A stretch of DNA of 64,000 bases from Cellulomonas hominis (GTDB lineage: Bacteria; Actinomycetota; Actinomycetes; Actinomycetales; Cellulomonadaceae), in contig NZ_SZYE01000003.1 of NCBI RefSeq assembly GCF_005239125.1, forward strand, positions 1 through 64,000, in the 5' to 3' direction. The notes below the pieces were generated by a model. It saw only the letters and a program-made list of their open reading frames with translations. It searched no databases and was not told the DNA's origin. This document shows positions 35,689 through 44,705 of this stretch, in pieces (position 1 is the first letter of the stretch; each line of letters begins with the position of its first letter). Both the position numbers and the translations under genes were made by a program.

Positions 35689-37176
35689 ATGTCCAACCCC
35701 GTCACGGGCGGGCGACTGCGTGCAGCCGCCGCCCTCTTGGCCGGAGGCGCGCTCGCGCTTACCGGAATGGGCGTGGCCAACGCCGCAACCACAATCGACC
35801 CGACGGAGAGCGCGTCACTGACGATCCACAAGTACGAGCAGCCGACTACGGCAACCGGCCTGCCGAACGACGGCCGTGAGCTGGATCCCTCGGTCCTGGC
35901 CGGGCTCACGGCACTTCCCGGCGTGGAGTTCACCGCCAAGCAGGTGCCCGGCATCGACCTGACCACGAACGCCGGCTGGGAGGCCGCCGCGGACATGACC
36001 TCCGCTGAGGCCGCCGCCGCGGTCGCCTCGGTGACCGGGGTCTCCGGCACCACCGCCGCCGACGGCACGCTGACCTTCAGCGGCCTGCCGCTGGGTCTGT
36101 ACTACGTGGCGGAGACCTACGTCCCGATGGGCGTCACCGCGGCGGCGCCGTTCCTCGTCACGCTGCCGCTGACCGACCCGGTCGACAACGCCAGCTGGAT
36201 GTACGACGTCCACGTGTACCCGAAGAACAGCACCACGCACACGGACAAGACGATCCAGGACGAGGACGCCGTCGCCGTGGGCGACGACGTGCTGTGGCAG
36301 ATCACCTCGACCATCCCGGTCGGCGGCACCGACGGGTTCAAGATGGTCGACCTCCTCGACGCCCGGCTTACGTACAAGTCCGTCGCGGTCCGGATCGGTG
36401 CGACGACCCTCACCGAGGGCACCCACTACACCGTCACCACCCCGGACGTCGGCGGCCGGACCCAGGTCTCGGTGCAGCTGACGGCTGCGGGTCTCGCCAT
36501 CGCCAACGACAACCTCGGTCAGGCGATCGTCTTCGACCTCACCACCACGGTCGTGGGCACCGGCGAGATCGCGAACGAGGCGGACATCTACAACAACCAG
36601 ACGGACATCGACAACGAGGACCCGTCCGACACGACCGGCGGCTGCGAGCCGGGCGACGAGGACTGCGAGCCGACCGACCCGCCCGTCACCAAGTTCGGTG
36701 AGCTGACGATCAGCAAGGTCGACGCGACCAACTCCGCCACGCTCCTCGCAGGCGCGGTCTTCCAGGTGTACACCTCCGAGTCGGACGCGCTGTCCGGCAC
36801 CAACCCGGTGACGATCAACGGCGTCAGCTCCTGGACCTCGGGTGCCGACGGCAAGGTCTCGATCAGCGGTCTTCGCTACTCGAACTGGGAGAACGGCGCG
36901 GAGCTCCCCGCGGCGGATTGGCAGCACTACTGGCTCGTCGAGACCACGGCCCCGGCCGGCTACGAGCTGCTCGCGGCTCCGGTCCAGTTCGACGTCACCA
37001 GCAACGACGCCACGGTCATCGACCTCACCGTCGAGAACGTCGAAGCCGACGCCGGCTTCACCCTGCCGCTTACCGGTGGGAGCGGCATCGCGCTGCTCAT
37101 GATCGGCGGCACCGCGCTGATCGTGGGCGCAATCATGATCGGCGCCCGCAACCGCAGGGCCGCCGTCACCGCGTGA
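35689..37176 (+). CDS. Major (backbone) pilin, SpaH/FimP type (LPLTG)
   Basis: 495 residues from ATG 35689 (GGGAG upstream; an ATG four codons earlier is possible). Signal peptide AAALLAGGALALTGMGVANA. The N-terminal domain has LTIHKYEQP with a candidate isopeptide Lys. The pilin motif is WMYDVHVYPKN, in which the Lys accepts the next subunit. A middle isopeptide domain follows, then a C-terminal SpaA fold with E-box YWLVETTAPAGYELL. Sorting signal FTLPLTGGSG, helix, basic tail. These are the hallmarks of sortase-polymerised pili. The class C sortase gene follows after a strong hairpin. Confidence 0.93.
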   Translation: MSNPVTGGRLRAAAALLAGGALALTGMGVANAATTIDPTESASLTIHKYEQPTTATGLPNDGRELDPSVLAGLTALPGVEFTAKQVPGIDLTTNAGWEAAADMTSAEAAAAVASVTGVSGTTAADGTLTFSGLPLGLYYVAETYVPMGVTAAAPFLVTLPLTDPVDNASWMYDVHVYPKNSTTHTDKTIQDEDAVAVGDDVLWQITSTIPVGGTDGFKMVDLLDARLTYKSVAVRIGATTLTEGTHYTVTTPDVGGRTQVSVQLTAAGLAIANDNLGQAIVFDLTTTVVGTGEIANEADIYNNQTDIDNEDPSDTTGGCEPGDEDCEPTDPPVTKFGELTISKVDATNSATLLAGAVFQVYTSESDALSGTNPVTINGVSSWTSGADGKVSISGLRYSNWENGAELPAADWQHYWLVETTAPAGYELLAAPVQFDVTSNDATVIDLTVENVEADAGFTLPLTGGSGIALLMIGGTALIVGAIMIGARNRRAAVTA

Positions 37177-37244
37177 TCACGCGGTGACGTGAGGTGAAAG
37201 GGGCGGGTGCGTCGGAGGGGCGCATCCCGTCCACTCAACCCGGG

Positions 37245-37278
37245 CGAGGGCTCCGGCACCCAGGTGCCGGAGCCCTCG
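37245..37278 (+). terminator. 16-bp hairpin between pilin and sortase genes
   Basis: CGAGGGCTCCGGCACC, two bases, exact complement, followed by TTCGTG. It lies 69 bases after the pilin stop and 44 before the sortase start, inside an otherwise continuous operon. A partial terminator here would keep sortase levels below pilin levels. Confidence 0.8.
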
Positions 37279-37321
37279 TTCGTGCCGGCCACACGACCGT
37301 TGACCACCAGGAGGCAGGGCG

Positions 37322-38314
37322 ATGACCGCCAGAAAGCGCGAGCGCCGAATGCCGGACCGAGGGCTCCGTGGCCGGCACGCGCCCGCACGGCACCTTCGTG
37401 TGCGCGGCAGGCGCCCCCTGGGGAGCCGACCGAGAGCCGGGTCGAGCGGGCCGCGCGGGGATGGGGTCACCCGTCGAGCGCTCCGGCGGGCGCCCACCGT
37501 GCTCGTCGCCCTCGTCGGGGTCGGTCTGCTGCTCTACCCCAGTGCGGGCAACTGGTTCGCCACGCGCGCGCAGGCGGCGAGCACGAACAGCTATGTCGCC
37601 GCGGTCGAGCGGATCCCGCAGGCCGACCGCGAGGCGGTCCTGCGTCGGGCGCGCGAGTACAACGCCCGGATCGGCGTCCAGACGCTGACGGATCCGTACA
37701 CGGACGTCGACGAGGTCGAGGCGACGTCCGCCGAGTACGACGACCAGCTGCGGGTCGAAGGCGCCGAGGCGATGGCGCGCGTTCGCATCCCGGCAATCGA
37801 CGTTCGGCTCCCCGTCTTCCACGGCACCTCCGAGGAGACGCTCACCGCCGGTGTGGGCCACCTCCAGGGCTCCTCGTTACCCGTGGGAGGACCGGACACG
37901 AATGCCGTGCTCACCGGCCACAGCGGACTGCCGAACGCCATCCTGTTCACCGACCTGCACCAGGTGGTGACGGGAGACCTCGTGTACATCGACGTGCTCG
38001 GGGAGACCCTGGCGTACCGGGTCGACCTGATCGAGACGGTCCTGCCCACCGAGACGGACCTGCTCCGGGTGGTCGCTGGCGAGGACCTACTCACGCTGGT
38101 CACCTGCACCCCGGTCGGGGTGAACAGCCACCGCCTGGTGATCCGGGCGGAGCGGGTCGAGCTCCCCGAGGGCGACGAGGCGGCGGCCGAGACCAGTACC
38201 GAGGCGCAGGCGGTGCCGTTCGCGTGGTGGCTGCTGGGCGCCGCCGGAGCGGTGCTGACCGGCGCGGTCGTGCTCGTGGTCCCGCCGCGGGCGCGCAGCG
38301 GGGGCGGCGGATGA
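37322..38314 (+). CDS. Class C (pilin) sortase
   Basis: 330 residues from ATG 37322 with GGAGG upstream; an unusually long basic N-terminal tail of about 55 residues precedes the first membrane helix (VLVALVGVGLLLYPSAGNW). The catalytic His is in LTGHSGLPNAILFTDL, the Cys in TLVTCTPVGVNSHRL and the Arg in the same block, all class C hallmarks. A second helix near the C-terminus (LLGAAGAVLTGAVVLVV) is also class C. It should polymerise the LPxTG pilin upstream via the pilin-motif lysine. The stop overlaps the next sortase (ATGA). Confidence 0.94.
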   Translation: MTARKRERRMPDRGLRGRHAPARHLRVRGRRPLGSRPRAGSSGPRGDGVTRRALRRAPTVLVALVGVGLLLYPSAGNWFATRAQAASTNSYVAAVERIPQADREAVLRRAREYNARIGVQTLTDPYTDVDEVEATSAEYDDQLRVEGAEAMARVRIPAIDVRLPVFHGTSEETLTAGVGHLQGSSLPVGGPDTNAVLTGHSGLPNAILFTDLHQVVTGDLVYIDVLGETLAYRVDLIETVLPTETDLLRVVAGEDLLTLVTCTPVGVNSHRLVIRAERVELPEGDEAAAETSTEAQAVPFAWWLLGAAGAVLTGAVVLVVPPRARSGGGG

Positions 38315-39054
38315 GCCGGACCCGCCGACGCAGCCGGTGCGCACCGCTGCGCACGGCGGTCGCGGTGTGCGGGGAGCTCGTGGTCACGGTGGGCGTGTTG
38401 GCGCTCCTCTACCTGGTGTGGCTGTTCTGGTGGACTTCGGTCGTCGCGGGCCGGCACGCCGCCGACGCCGTCGAGGCGTTCGCCGTCGCCGCGCCGGCGG
38501 GGAGCGCGCAGCCCGCCGAACTGCGTATCGGGGACCCCCCGGTGCTGCCGGCAGCGGAGCCGGGCGAGACGATCGGTCTGCTGCGGGTCCCGCGATGGTC
38601 CGGCCTCACCGCCAACGCCATGCCGGTCGTCGAGGGAACAGGGGCCGACGTCCTGGACCGGGCCGCTGCGGGGCACTACCCGGGCACGCAGATGCCGGGA
38701 GATGTCGGCAACGTCGGACTGGCCGGCCACCGGCGGACGTACGGCAACTCGTTCCGCTACGTCGACCGGCTGCGGGTGGGTGATCCGATCGTCATCGAGA
38801 CGGCCGAGACCTGGTACGTGTACGAGGTCACCGGGTGGGAGATCGTGCACCCGGCGAGCTCCGACGTTGTGGCACCGGTGCCCCACCATCCCGAGCGGGC
38901 ACCCACGGCCCGGATGCTGACGCTCACCACCTGCCACTCGCTCACCACTGGGGAGTACGGGAACGACCACCGGTGGATCACGTACGCCGAGTTGGTCGGC
39001 TGGCTCCCGCGGGGCGACGGCACTCCGGCCGTGCTCACCGCCACCCCCCGCTGA
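38311..39054 (+). CDS. Class E sortase
   Basis: 247 residues from ATG 38311. One N-terminal helix (ELVVTVGVLALLYLVWLFWW), no C-terminal helix. The catalytic His lies in VGLAGHRRTYGNSFRYVDRL and the Cys in MLTLTTCHSLTTGEYGNDHR, with the Arg six to eight residues on. GHRxTYG-F is the class E pattern. Class E enzymes in actinobacteria read LAxTG rather than LPxTG signals and anchor proteins to the wall; the adhesin, the LRR protein and the protein at 62994 carry such signals. Coupling to the pilin sortase by a 4-base overlap suggests equal expression of both. Confidence 0.88.
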   Translation: MSRTRRRSRCAPLRTAVAVCGELVVTVGVLALLYLVWLFWWTSVVAGRHAADAVEAFAVAAPAGSAQPAELRIGDPPVLPAAEPGETIGLLRVPRWSGLTANAMPVVEGTGADVLDRAAAGHYPGTQMPGDVGNVGLAGHRRTYGNSFRYVDRLRVGDPIVIETAETWYVYEVTGWEIVHPASSDVVAPVPHHPERAPTARMLTLTTCHSLTTGEYGNDHRWITYAELVGWLPRGDGTPAVLTATPR

Positions 39055-39114
39055 CTGGCTGACAGGCGCCGGTCGTGCACACCAGTGACCGCGCGACGCG
39101 CACCGATGACGCGA

Positions 39115-39151
39115 GACCGGTCGGAGTCCAGGAACGTGACTCCGACCGGTC
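39115..39151. terminator. Terminator between the sortases and the LRR gene
   Basis: 14-bp perfect stem GACCGGTCGGAGTC and complement, 9-base loop, between two convergent genes; probably works for both. Confidence 0.8.
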
Positions 39152-39223
39152 CGTCACGTTGGTGACATGTGGTGCGTGCTCGAGCCAGCGGCCGACGGAG
39201 ACGGAGCGACCCGGCGCTCGGAT

Positions 39224-41185
39224 CTACTCGCAGTCGACCTCGCGCCGGGACACCAGCACCGCCACGACGCCAGCCATCAGCAGACCCATGATCAGCAGCA
39301 CCGGGGGCAGACCCCCACCCGTCAGGGCGAGCGCACCGGGGTCGTGTGCGACGTCCTCGGCGGTCTCGGGCTGCGGGTCGGGGTTGGGCTGCGGATCGAT
39401 CTCGGGCTGCGGGTCGGGGTTGGGCTGCGGATCGATCTCGGGCTGCGGGTCGGGGTTGGGCTGCGGGTCGGGGCCAGGCTCGGGGTCGGGGTCGGGGCCA
39501 GGCTCGGGGTCAGGGTCGGGACCAGGCTCGGGGTCAGGGTCGCCGCCTCCGTTGGGGACGAGGTCGATGGTGGCGGAGTCCTGGTCGGTGACGGTGGTTC
39601 CGCCGATGGTGATGGCGTTGACCGTGGCGGTGTTGTGGACGCTTCCGGCGTCCACGTCGTCCTGCGTGAGGACATAGTGGGCGGTGGCGGTGGCCTGCTG
39701 ACCGGGGGTGAGGACACCGGCCTGGCCGGGCCAGGCGACCGAGAGGTCCGTCAACCCGGGCAGCGCGTCGGTGATCGTGACGTCCGTGAGGGTGACGTTG
39801 CCGGTGTTCGTGACCTCGAACCCAAAGTCCACCGTGTCACCACTGACGCCGGTGGCGCCGTCGGTGAGGGTGCCGGTCTTGGTCAGCGACACTGCTCCCG
39901 TTTCGTCGACGGAGTTCTGGATGATCTGGCCGCTGAAGTACATGCCGGTCACGGTTCCTTCAGGGGTCGTGATCGGCACGGACCAGTTCAGGACGTTCCG
40001 TCCTGCGGCCGCGAATGACCAGGTGTTGCTCGCCTCGTCGACGGCGGCGGTCTGTGAGGTGGGGATCACGGGGGTGCCGTCGACGTCGATGAGCGGGTTG
40101 GCCTGGTTCCAGCCCACGAAGATGTCCTCGAGGGTGACCGACTGGTTGACCATCTGGAAGTAGTACGCCTCCGGCTTGCCGTACAACGGGCTCGCGTCGA
40201 CGATCCGGTTTGCAGAGAGGTCGGCGAACCTCAGCTGCGCCAGGCCGAGCAGCGACGTCATGTCCGTGACTCGGTTGGAGCCGGCGTACAGCGTCTGCAG
40301 AGACGACCACCCTGAGGCGAAGGACAGGTCGTCGATGTCGTTGTGGTCGATCGAGAAGAAGACCAGGTCAGGAATCTCGGCAAGCGAGGACGCGTCGTGG
40401 ATCTGGTTCTCGTCCAGCAGCAGCTCCGTCAGCGAGGCCATGGTGCTGAGCGGCGATGGGTCGGTGATCAGGTTGCGCCCGAGGTGCAGGTACCCCAGGG
40501 AGGACATCGAAGCGAGCGGCGCGACATCGGTGATCCGGTTGTTGACGAGCTCCATCCACCGCATCCGGGAGAACCCGGCGAGTACGCCCAGGTCGTCGAT
40601 CTTGTTCCCGTTCAGCTGCAGCCGCGTCAGACCTGTCAGCGGCGCCAGGGGAGCAACGCCGTCCCCGCTCAGGTCCCCGACGTAGTTGAGCCGGAGCTCC
40701 GTCAGCCCGGTCAGCCGGCCGATGTCGGTCAGGTCGGTCAGGTCGACCGTGGGTCGCTGTACGGACAAGAGCCTGAGCGCGGGCAGCTCCGCGAGCACGC
40801 TGAAATCCGTCACGCCCGAGCCGGTGAGGCTGACCGATGACAGCTGCGACATGCCCGCCAGGGGAGCGAGCGAGGTGAGCACGTCGCGCTGACCCTCCTG
40901 CAGGACGCTGAGCGAGGTCAGGTTCGTCAGCGCCTCGATGCCCTCCAAGCTCGTCACCCCGCCCGAGCACGGCAGCGATGTGATCGCTGCGGCCTCCTCA
41001 GCGGTGACGGGTGCGGCGGGGGTGTCGCCGCGGCCGAGCGCGGTGTTCACGCACCCGAGCAACACCCGATCGGGGAAATCGACACCCGTGTCGGCCGCCG
41101 CGGGCTGCGCGGTCAGCCCGACGCTGGTGACGAGCGCCGCAGCAGCAGCGACGGCGCCCACCCACCTCCTGGTGGTTCTGAGCAT
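39224..41185 (-). CDS. Leucine-rich-repeat surface protein (LALTG)
   Basis: 653 residues from ATG 41185. Signal peptide [20 protein letters not shown]. About ten internalin-like LRRs occupy residues 60-310 (units such as [20 protein letters not shown] and [20 protein letters not shown]). An Ig-like cap follows, then a DUF7507-type module (residues 430-540, with [15 protein letters not shown]). Next is an extended Asp-Pro/Glu-Pro/Gln-Pro stalk and the sorting signal ALALTGGGL, helix and SRREVDCE tail. The tail ends in a Cys, and its two Arg are weak as a stop-transfer signal. LALTG fits class E sortase. It resembles Listeria internalins in layout; a binding role is inference. Confidence 0.9.
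   Translation of the reverse strand: MLRTTRRWVGAVAAAAALVTSVGLTAQPAAADTGVDFPDRVLLGCVNTALGRGDTPAAPVTAEEAAAITSLPCSGGVTSLEGIEALTNLTSLSVLQEGQRDVLTSLAPLAGMSQLSSVSLTGSGVTDFSVLAELPALRLLSVQRPTVDLTDLTDIGRLTGLTELRLNYVGDLSGDGVAPLAPLTGLTRLQLNGNKIDDLGVLAGFSRMRWMELVNNRITDVAPLASMSSLGYLHLGRNLITDPSPLSTMASLTELLLDENQIHDASSLAEIPDLVFFSIDHNDIDDLSFASGWSSLQTLYAGSNRVTDMTSLLGLAQLRFADLSANRIVDASPLYGKPEAYYFQMVNQSVTLEDIFVGWNQANPLIDVDGTPVIPTSQTAAVDEASNTWSFAAAGRNVLNWSVPITTPEGTVTGMYFSGQIIQNSVDETGAVSLTKTGTLTDGATGVSGDTVDFGFEVTNTGNVTLTDVTITDALPGLTDLSVAWPGQAGVLTPGQQATATAHYVLTQDDVDAGSVHNTATVNAITIGGTTVTDQDSATIDLVPNGGGDPDPEPGPDPDPEPGPDPDPEPGPDPQPNPDPQPEIDPQPNPDPQPEIDPQPNPDPQPETAEDVAHDPGALALTGGGLPPVLLIMGLLMAGVVAVLVSRREVDCE
39367..39475. 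repeat. 36-bp tandem repeat encoding the Pro-rich stalk
   Basis: About three near-identical 36-base units (GGGCTGCGGGTCGGGGTTGG plus 16 bases) followed by shorter 24-base variants to 39540. They encode [12 protein letters not shown] on the minus strand, a length-variable stalk. Confidence 0.8.
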
Positions 41186-41516
41186 GGTTGTTGCCTCTCA
41201 AATCGATGCGTGCGACGGGCTCAGCCGCCTCGAGGACAGGGCGCACTCGGGCCGTCAGCAGGAGGAAACAGACGACCACGGCCGCGCGCCACCCCCCGGT
41301 GCAGGGCGACACTGAGTGGTCCTGACTGAGTAGGACGTGGGTTTGTGCGGGTCGCGAACCTGCGCAAACGGGCCCATCGCGCGGCCTAGTAGGTGGTGGA
41401 AAGCACCCGTGGGTAGGTGCCGCCGCGGCCGGCTGGCTGGCTCGGAGCGACCGCCACGCAGTCGCCGTCGCGGGAGGGTCGAGTGCGTCTAGGTGGTAGC
41501 GGCGGGTGCCAGGATC

Positions 41517-41534
41517 GACCGTCCGCGGACGGTC
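41517..41534. promoter_or_regulatory. 18-base perfect palindrome
   Basis: GACCGTCCGCGGACGGTC, self-complementary throughout, about 290 bases before the RCC1 gene. Candidate operator; regulator unknown. Confidence 0.5.
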
Positions 41535-41566
41535 ACCAAGCGGGGGTCGAGTGATGACCTGCGGAC

Positions 41567-41599
41567 GGAAGGCCCGGCGGCGGGTCCGCCGGGCCTTCC
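41567..41599. terminator. 14-bp hairpin with no obvious gene to terminate
   Basis: GGAAGGCCCGGCGG, CGGGT, exact complement. It sits in the leader of the RCC1 gene, so it may attenuate that message or be the relic of a lost upstream gene. Confidence 0.65.
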
Positions 41600-41824
41600 C
41601 GCCGGAGGCAAGTCGCGAGCGTGCATCAAGGGGTGAGGGTGAGGCAATCCGCACCGTTCGGCCCGGACCTTCCGCGAGCTACCAGCCGTGCCGTTTCGCT
41701 CCAGGAGCGGGGTCGGACGCGCCGGCTCGGGTCCAAGCGTGCCCTTTCTCGCCCGAACCTCGAGTGCCATGATCGAGAGAGCAAACTCGATGGTGCGACG
41801 CGAGAGCCCCGAGGAGGACCGCGG

Positions 41825-43744
41825 GTGAGTGTGGCGACCCGAAGTGGCAGGGCAGGCGCACGCGTCCTGCTGGTGGGCGCGTTGGTGCTGGCGTTCGCCG
41901 TGAGTGCGGCACGAGGGACTGTCGCAGTCACGCCGGACTCAGGTCCGACGGCGGGGCAGACCGCGGTCTCCGGTGACGTGCCGCCCGGGATGACCTTCAC
42001 AGACCTGGCTGCCGGCGCGTTCCACTCGGTGGGCCTGGGCGCCGACGGCGTCGTCTACGCCTGGGGCCGCAACAACGTGGGTCAGCTGGGGGACGGGACG
42101 ACGGTGGACTCGTCCGTGCCGACGCCAGTGGCGCTGCCGGCCGAGGTCGTCATCACCGCGGTGACCGCGGGGCAGTACTTCTCGGCGGCACTGTCGGCTG
42201 ATGGGGTCGTCTACGCGTGGGGCTCCAACAGCAGTGGCCAGCTCGGCGACGGCACGACCGCTCCGTCCCCGGTCCCGAAGCCGGTCTCGTTGCCCCCGGG
42301 CACGGAGATCACTGCGCTCGCAGCGGGTTACTACCACGTGGTCGCTATGTCGTCGGACGGTGGCGTCTACGCCTGGGGGTACAACAGCAGCGGCCAGCTC
42401 GGCGACGGCACGACGACCACGTCCTCGGTCCCGGTGGTTACGCAGGTGCCGTCGGGAGTCACCTACACGGAGCTGTTCGCGGCGGGGTACCGCTCGTCCG
42501 CGCTGGGCTCTGACGGCAACGTGTACTCCTGGGGTGACAATCGGGAGGGGCAGATCGGCGACGGCACGGTCTCCAACGCCACGACCCCGGTCGCCGCCCG
42601 GTTCCCCGACGGTGTCACCGCTGACGTCCTCAGCGTCGGGTACAACTTCTCCGTCGCCACCGGCTCGGACGGCATGGTCTACGCCTGGGGCAGCAACGGC
42701 CGCGGCCAGCTGGGCGACGGCACGAGGATCGGAGCTTCTCTCCCGGTGGCCGTGCAGACCCCCGCCGGGGTGACGTTCAGCGCGATGTCCAGCGGCGAGA
42801 ACCACACCGTCGCCACCGGCTCGGACGGCAGCACCTACGGGTGGGGATGGAACACCTACGGTCAGGTCGGCAACGGCGCGACCGGTGACGTCTTGGTGCC
42901 GGTGGCGATCCCCACCGGCGGCGTCACGCTCAGCGCGTTCGCGACAGGGTTCGGGCACTCCCTGGCCGTCGGCTCGGACGGGAACACATACGCGTGGGGA
43001 TGGAACGCGTACGGCCAGCTCGGCGACGGCACAACCTCCTCTTCGTCGCTCGCCCTGCTCGCCGTCGAGGATCAAGTGCAGGTGCTGTCGGTGCAGTTCG
43101 GCGGGATCGCGGGCACGGAACTAACGCAGTCGGGTGGGGGTTGGACGGTGTTGACCCCGGCGCACGCCTGCGGGCCGGTAGAGGTCCTGGTAACCGCTGC
43201 TCACTCCTTCGGGAGCGTCGGGGAGGTCAGCACCACGGACGGCACCTTCACCTACGGGACCGCCCCTGTAGTCACCGAGGAACCGACCACCACGATCCAG
43301 GTCCCCGCCTCAGGCGGTGAGATCTCTGTGCGCGCGGCCGCCGACGGCGATGACCCACCCACCATCCAGTGGCAGCAGCGCCCGGCGGACGGCGAGTGGA
43401 GCGACGTCCCGGGCGCCACGGCGACGTCGCTGACGCTCACGGTGACCACACCATCCGAGCTGCGCGCGGTCTTCACCAACTGCTTGGGCACCGCCACCAC
43501 CAGGGTGGCTGCGGTCACTCTTGCCGCCCCCGAGCCCACACCCAGCCCGACGCCGTCTGAGCCAGCCCCGACGCCCTCTCCGACATCGACCGCACCGACC
43601 GGTGGGACAGCGCCGGCGGGCGACGCGACGACACTGCCCAGGACGGGTGCACCTGAGCTTGGCGCCCTTCTCTTGGCCGCGTTCGCGCTGATCGTGGTCG
43701 GCGCCGGGCTGCACGGTGCGCACCGCCGACGTGCGCGGCACTAG
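41825..43744 (+). CDS. RCC1-propeller surface protein (LPRTG)
   Basis: 639 residues from GTG 41825 with GAGGAGG upstream. Signal peptide ARVLLVGALVLAFAVSAARG. Seven RCC1 repeats of about 51 residues (each with a core like VYAWGSNSSGQLGDGTT) should close a seven-bladed propeller at residues 50-415. Next is an IPT/TIG-like domain (VQVLSVQFGGIAGTELTQSG), then an Ig-like domain (PPTIQWQQRPADGEWSDVPG). A Pro/Thr/Ser linker follows, with the LPRTGAPELG signal, helix and HRRRARH. LPxTG here, in contrast to its LAxTG neighbours, implies a housekeeping or pilin sortase. Confidence 0.9.
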   Translation: MSVATRSGRAGARVLLVGALVLAFAVSAARGTVAVTPDSGPTAGQTAVSGDVPPGMTFTDLAAGAFHSVGLGADGVVYAWGRNNVGQLGDGTTVDSSVPTPVALPAEVVITAVTAGQYFSAALSADGVVYAWGSNSSGQLGDGTTAPSPVPKPVSLPPGTEITALAAGYYHVVAMSSDGGVYAWGYNSSGQLGDGTTTTSSVPVVTQVPSGVTYTELFAAGYRSSALGSDGNVYSWGDNREGQIGDGTVSNATTPVAARFPDGVTADVLSVGYNFSVATGSDGMVYAWGSNGRGQLGDGTRIGASLPVAVQTPAGVTFSAMSSGENHTVATGSDGSTYGWGWNTYGQVGNGATGDVLVPVAIPTGGVTLSAFATGFGHSLAVGSDGNTYAWGWNAYGQLGDGTTSSSSLALLAVEDQVQVLSVQFGGIAGTELTQSGGGWTVLTPAHACGPVEVLVTAAHSFGSVGEVSTTDGTFTYGTAPVVTEEPTTTIQVPASGGEISVRAAADGDDPPTIQWQQRPADGEWSDVPGATATSLTLTVTTPSELRAVFTNCLGTATTRVAAVTLAAPEPTPSPTPSEPAPTPSPTSTAPTGGTAPAGDATTLPRTGAPELGALLLAAFALIVVGAGLHGAHRRRARH

Positions 43745-43854
43745 ACGGGCGCTGATCTGTCCCAAGACCTCTGCGACGAACTCAAAGCCATGCTCAGTGA
43801 CGAACGCTGGGATCGGGGCGCCGCAACCAGTTGTCGTGCGTGACGCGGAAGTCG

Positions 43855-44111
43855 ACCGGCCCGCGCCCAGACGCCTGCAAAGCGTCAACAGCCGCGCGCA
43901 TCCGATAGAAGGCGCCGTTCAGGTTGACGGCGATCACGAGCCGCCAGTCCTCAAGATCGTGCTGGTCGAACGGAGCGGACCGCACCACGCCGGCGTTGTT
44001 CACCAGGACATCCAGACCACCGAACTCGGCGACTGCCCCCTCGACTGCCGTTTGCTACTTCGCGTGCTCACGGACATCGAGCGGGACGAATCGCGCGCGC
44101 TCGCCCAGCTC
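43855..44111 (-). pseudogene. Short-chain dehydrogenase fragment with amber stop
   Basis: Minus-strand translation gives ERARFVPLDVREHAK, a TAG stop (44057-44055), then in the same frame QTAVEGAVAEFGGLDVLVNN and AGVVRSAPFDQHDLEDWRLV. These are the SDR beta4 NNAG motif and flanks. The stop replaces a residue that is usually Trp or similar. The Rossmann Gly motif and the catalytic Tyr-Lys region are missing, so both ends are gone. A decayed remnant between the RCC1 gene and the XRE gene. Confidence 0.75.
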
Positions 44112-44190
44112 CGCCACCGACACGGGTCGGGAGCGCGGCGCTTCGATCGTGGTCCTCGCGTCCGGCAGGGTCCGCGGGCACCCGCGGCGG

Positions 44191-44517
44191 TCACGCGGGG
44201 GGCTCGGACTCCTCGTGCTCCACATGTGGAAAGAACGAGCGTGGCGATACATGCAGCGCGACGGCGAGCTGCCAGATCGTGGTGAGCGTCGGGTTTCGCA
44301 CTCCGTTCTCGGCCTCGCCGATGTAGGTGCGTCCCACGCCAGCGGCATGTGCGAGCTGCTCTTGCGTCAGGCCGGCGTCGGTCCTGATCAGGCGCAGCGT
44401 GGCACCGAAAGCGCGCAGCTGGGTCGCTTCCGGCTCTTGGCGCTGCACCCGCTCGACGGTAGGAGGCGCAAGGCCGCGCCTCGACCCCCTATGAGTGGAG
44501 CCATGATCGGCACTCAT
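44191..44517 (-). CDS. XRE family repressor
   Basis: 108 residues, ATG 44517. The helix-turn-helix is typical: LRLIRTDAGLTQEQLAHAAG then VGRTYIGEAENGVRNPTLTT. A short acidic tail ends EHEESEPPA. The start codon directly abuts the palindrome TGTCTAGACA, leaving no room for a ribosome binding site, so the message is probably leaderless. It is divergent from the five-gene small-protein operon and probably represses both directions; the same palindrome recurs before tnsA. Confidence 0.85.
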   Translation of the reverse strand: MSADHGSTHRGSRRGLAPPTVERVQRQEPEATQLRAFGATLRLIRTDAGLTQEQLAHAAGVGRTYIGEAENGVRNPTLTTIWQLAVALHVSPRSFFPHVEHEESEPPA

Positions 44518-44527
44518 TGTCTAGACA
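44518..44527. promoter_or_regulatory. Palindrome TGTCTAGACA at the XRE start
   Basis: Perfect 10-base palindrome touching the XRE ATG; on the minus strand it reads ACTGTCTAGACA. A near copy (ACTGTCTAGACG) lies at 47072-47083. Candidate XRE operator. Confidence 0.6.
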
Positions 44528-44575
44528 GTACCGCTTGATCTGCCTTCTGACAGGCTTGAGCTGGTGCAGGGGGTG

Positions 44576-44603
44576 TTGACGACCGCCCGATCATGTCTAC
44601 TAT
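44576..44603 (+). promoter_or_regulatory. Sigma-70-type promoter for the small-protein operon
   Basis: TTGACG, 16-base spacer, TACTAT: the best consensus promoter in the window. TGTCTA (44594-44599), half of the XRE palindrome, overlaps the -10. Confidence 0.65.
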
Positions 44604-44705
44604 CAGTGGAGTCGCGGTCGACGCGATGAGGCGACGGAAGCCTCATCACGCCTCGAAGCAGCCGATGCGCGCTACGCCCCACCCGCCCAGCGAGGGAAGG
44701 TGCTT

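Larger units (their letters stand above)
41186..41824. other. Intergenic region between LRR and RCC1 genes with palindromes
   Basis: 639 bases between divergent genes. It holds an imperfect inverted repeat (41341-41369), an 18-base perfect palindrome (41517-41534) and a terminator-like hairpin (41567-41599). No gene supported. Confidence 0.5.

Noticed and set aside
39367-39540. 36-bp repeats resembling CRISPR-length direct repeats
   Set aside because: The units are directly adjacent without unique spacers and encode a Pro-rich stalk of the LRR protein.
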